From: UBA3907 sp033810155
Lineage (GTDB): Bacteria; Bacillota; Sulfobacillia; Fermentithermobacillales; Fermentithermobacillaceae
Reading direction: 5' to 3'
Length of the DNA stretch: 13,071 bases
Assembly (NCBI GenBank): GCA_033810155.1
Contig: JAPXKJ010000031.1
Coordinates: 1-13,071, forward strand
Positions within the stretch are counted from its first letter, which is position 1. Every line of letters begins with the position of its first letter. Shown piece after piece: positions 13,064 to 13,071 of this stretch. A program made the position numbers and the translations under genes. The notes under the pieces are model-generated. The model was not told the DNA's origin. It searched no databases and was given only the letters and a program-made list of their open reading frames with translations.

Positions 13064-13071
13064 GGAGCGCA

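Overview
This window is a bacterial chromosome replication-origin locus with the order rpmH (divergent) - dnaA - oriC - dnaN - recF - DUF721/DciA-like - gyrB - gyrA - archease - rtcB - mtnP. All genes except rpmH read on the + strand. A DUF721 gene between recF and gyrB, with rpmH divergent from dnaA, is the layout known from Actinomycetota such as Mycobacterium and Streptomyces; typical Bacillota have a different small gene at that place. Base composition looks moderate (not computed), so a deep-branching, lower-GC actinobacterial lineage, or a related Gram-positive-type lineage, is my best inference. The 100-N gap shows the source is a draft scaffold, possibly from a metagenome.

Region by region. 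Bases 1-95 hold the 5' part of rpmH on the - strand, with a consensus promoter at 148-177. Bases 96-619 are the divergent control region: a candidate dnaA promoter, a palindromic pair of DnaA boxes plus one perfect box, and a leader hairpin. dnaA (620-1990) is followed by a 299-bp spacer full of DnaA-box-like 9-mers, ending in what looks like a DnaA-trio unwinding element and an AT-rich stretch; this is the likely oriC. dnaN, recF and the DUF721 gene follow with 3-16 bp gaps. After a 112-bp spacer come gyrB and gyrA, 16 bp apart. Straight after gyrA is an archease gene, then the RNA ligase rtcB and the methylthioadenosine phosphorylase mtnP.

How the genes work together. DnaA opens oriC, DnaN is the polymerase clamp, RecF handles gapped DNA, the DUF721 protein probably helps load or control the replicative helicase, and GyrAB removes positive supercoils. 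Archease and RtcB are a known cofactor-ligase pair in RNA repair or splicing. MtnP recycles methylthioadenosine and has no obvious mechanistic link to its neighbours.

Points that deserve attention. (1) The N gap is flanked by an exact 127-bp duplication, which looks like a k-mer overlap left by the assembler, so the gap is probably not real. (2) The archease gene has no usable start in its own frame: the well-placed ATG is one base out of frame across a GGGG run followed by TAG. (3) The DUF721 protein carries a long extension with a four-cysteine zinc ribbon. (4) GyrA has Gln at the quinolone-contact Ser position and a variant GyrA box. (5) The oriC contains a recognisable DnaA-trio layout. 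I see no CRISPR array, insertion sequence, prophage or tRNA. Most of the window is core housekeeping sequence, and I do not claim a wholly new system.
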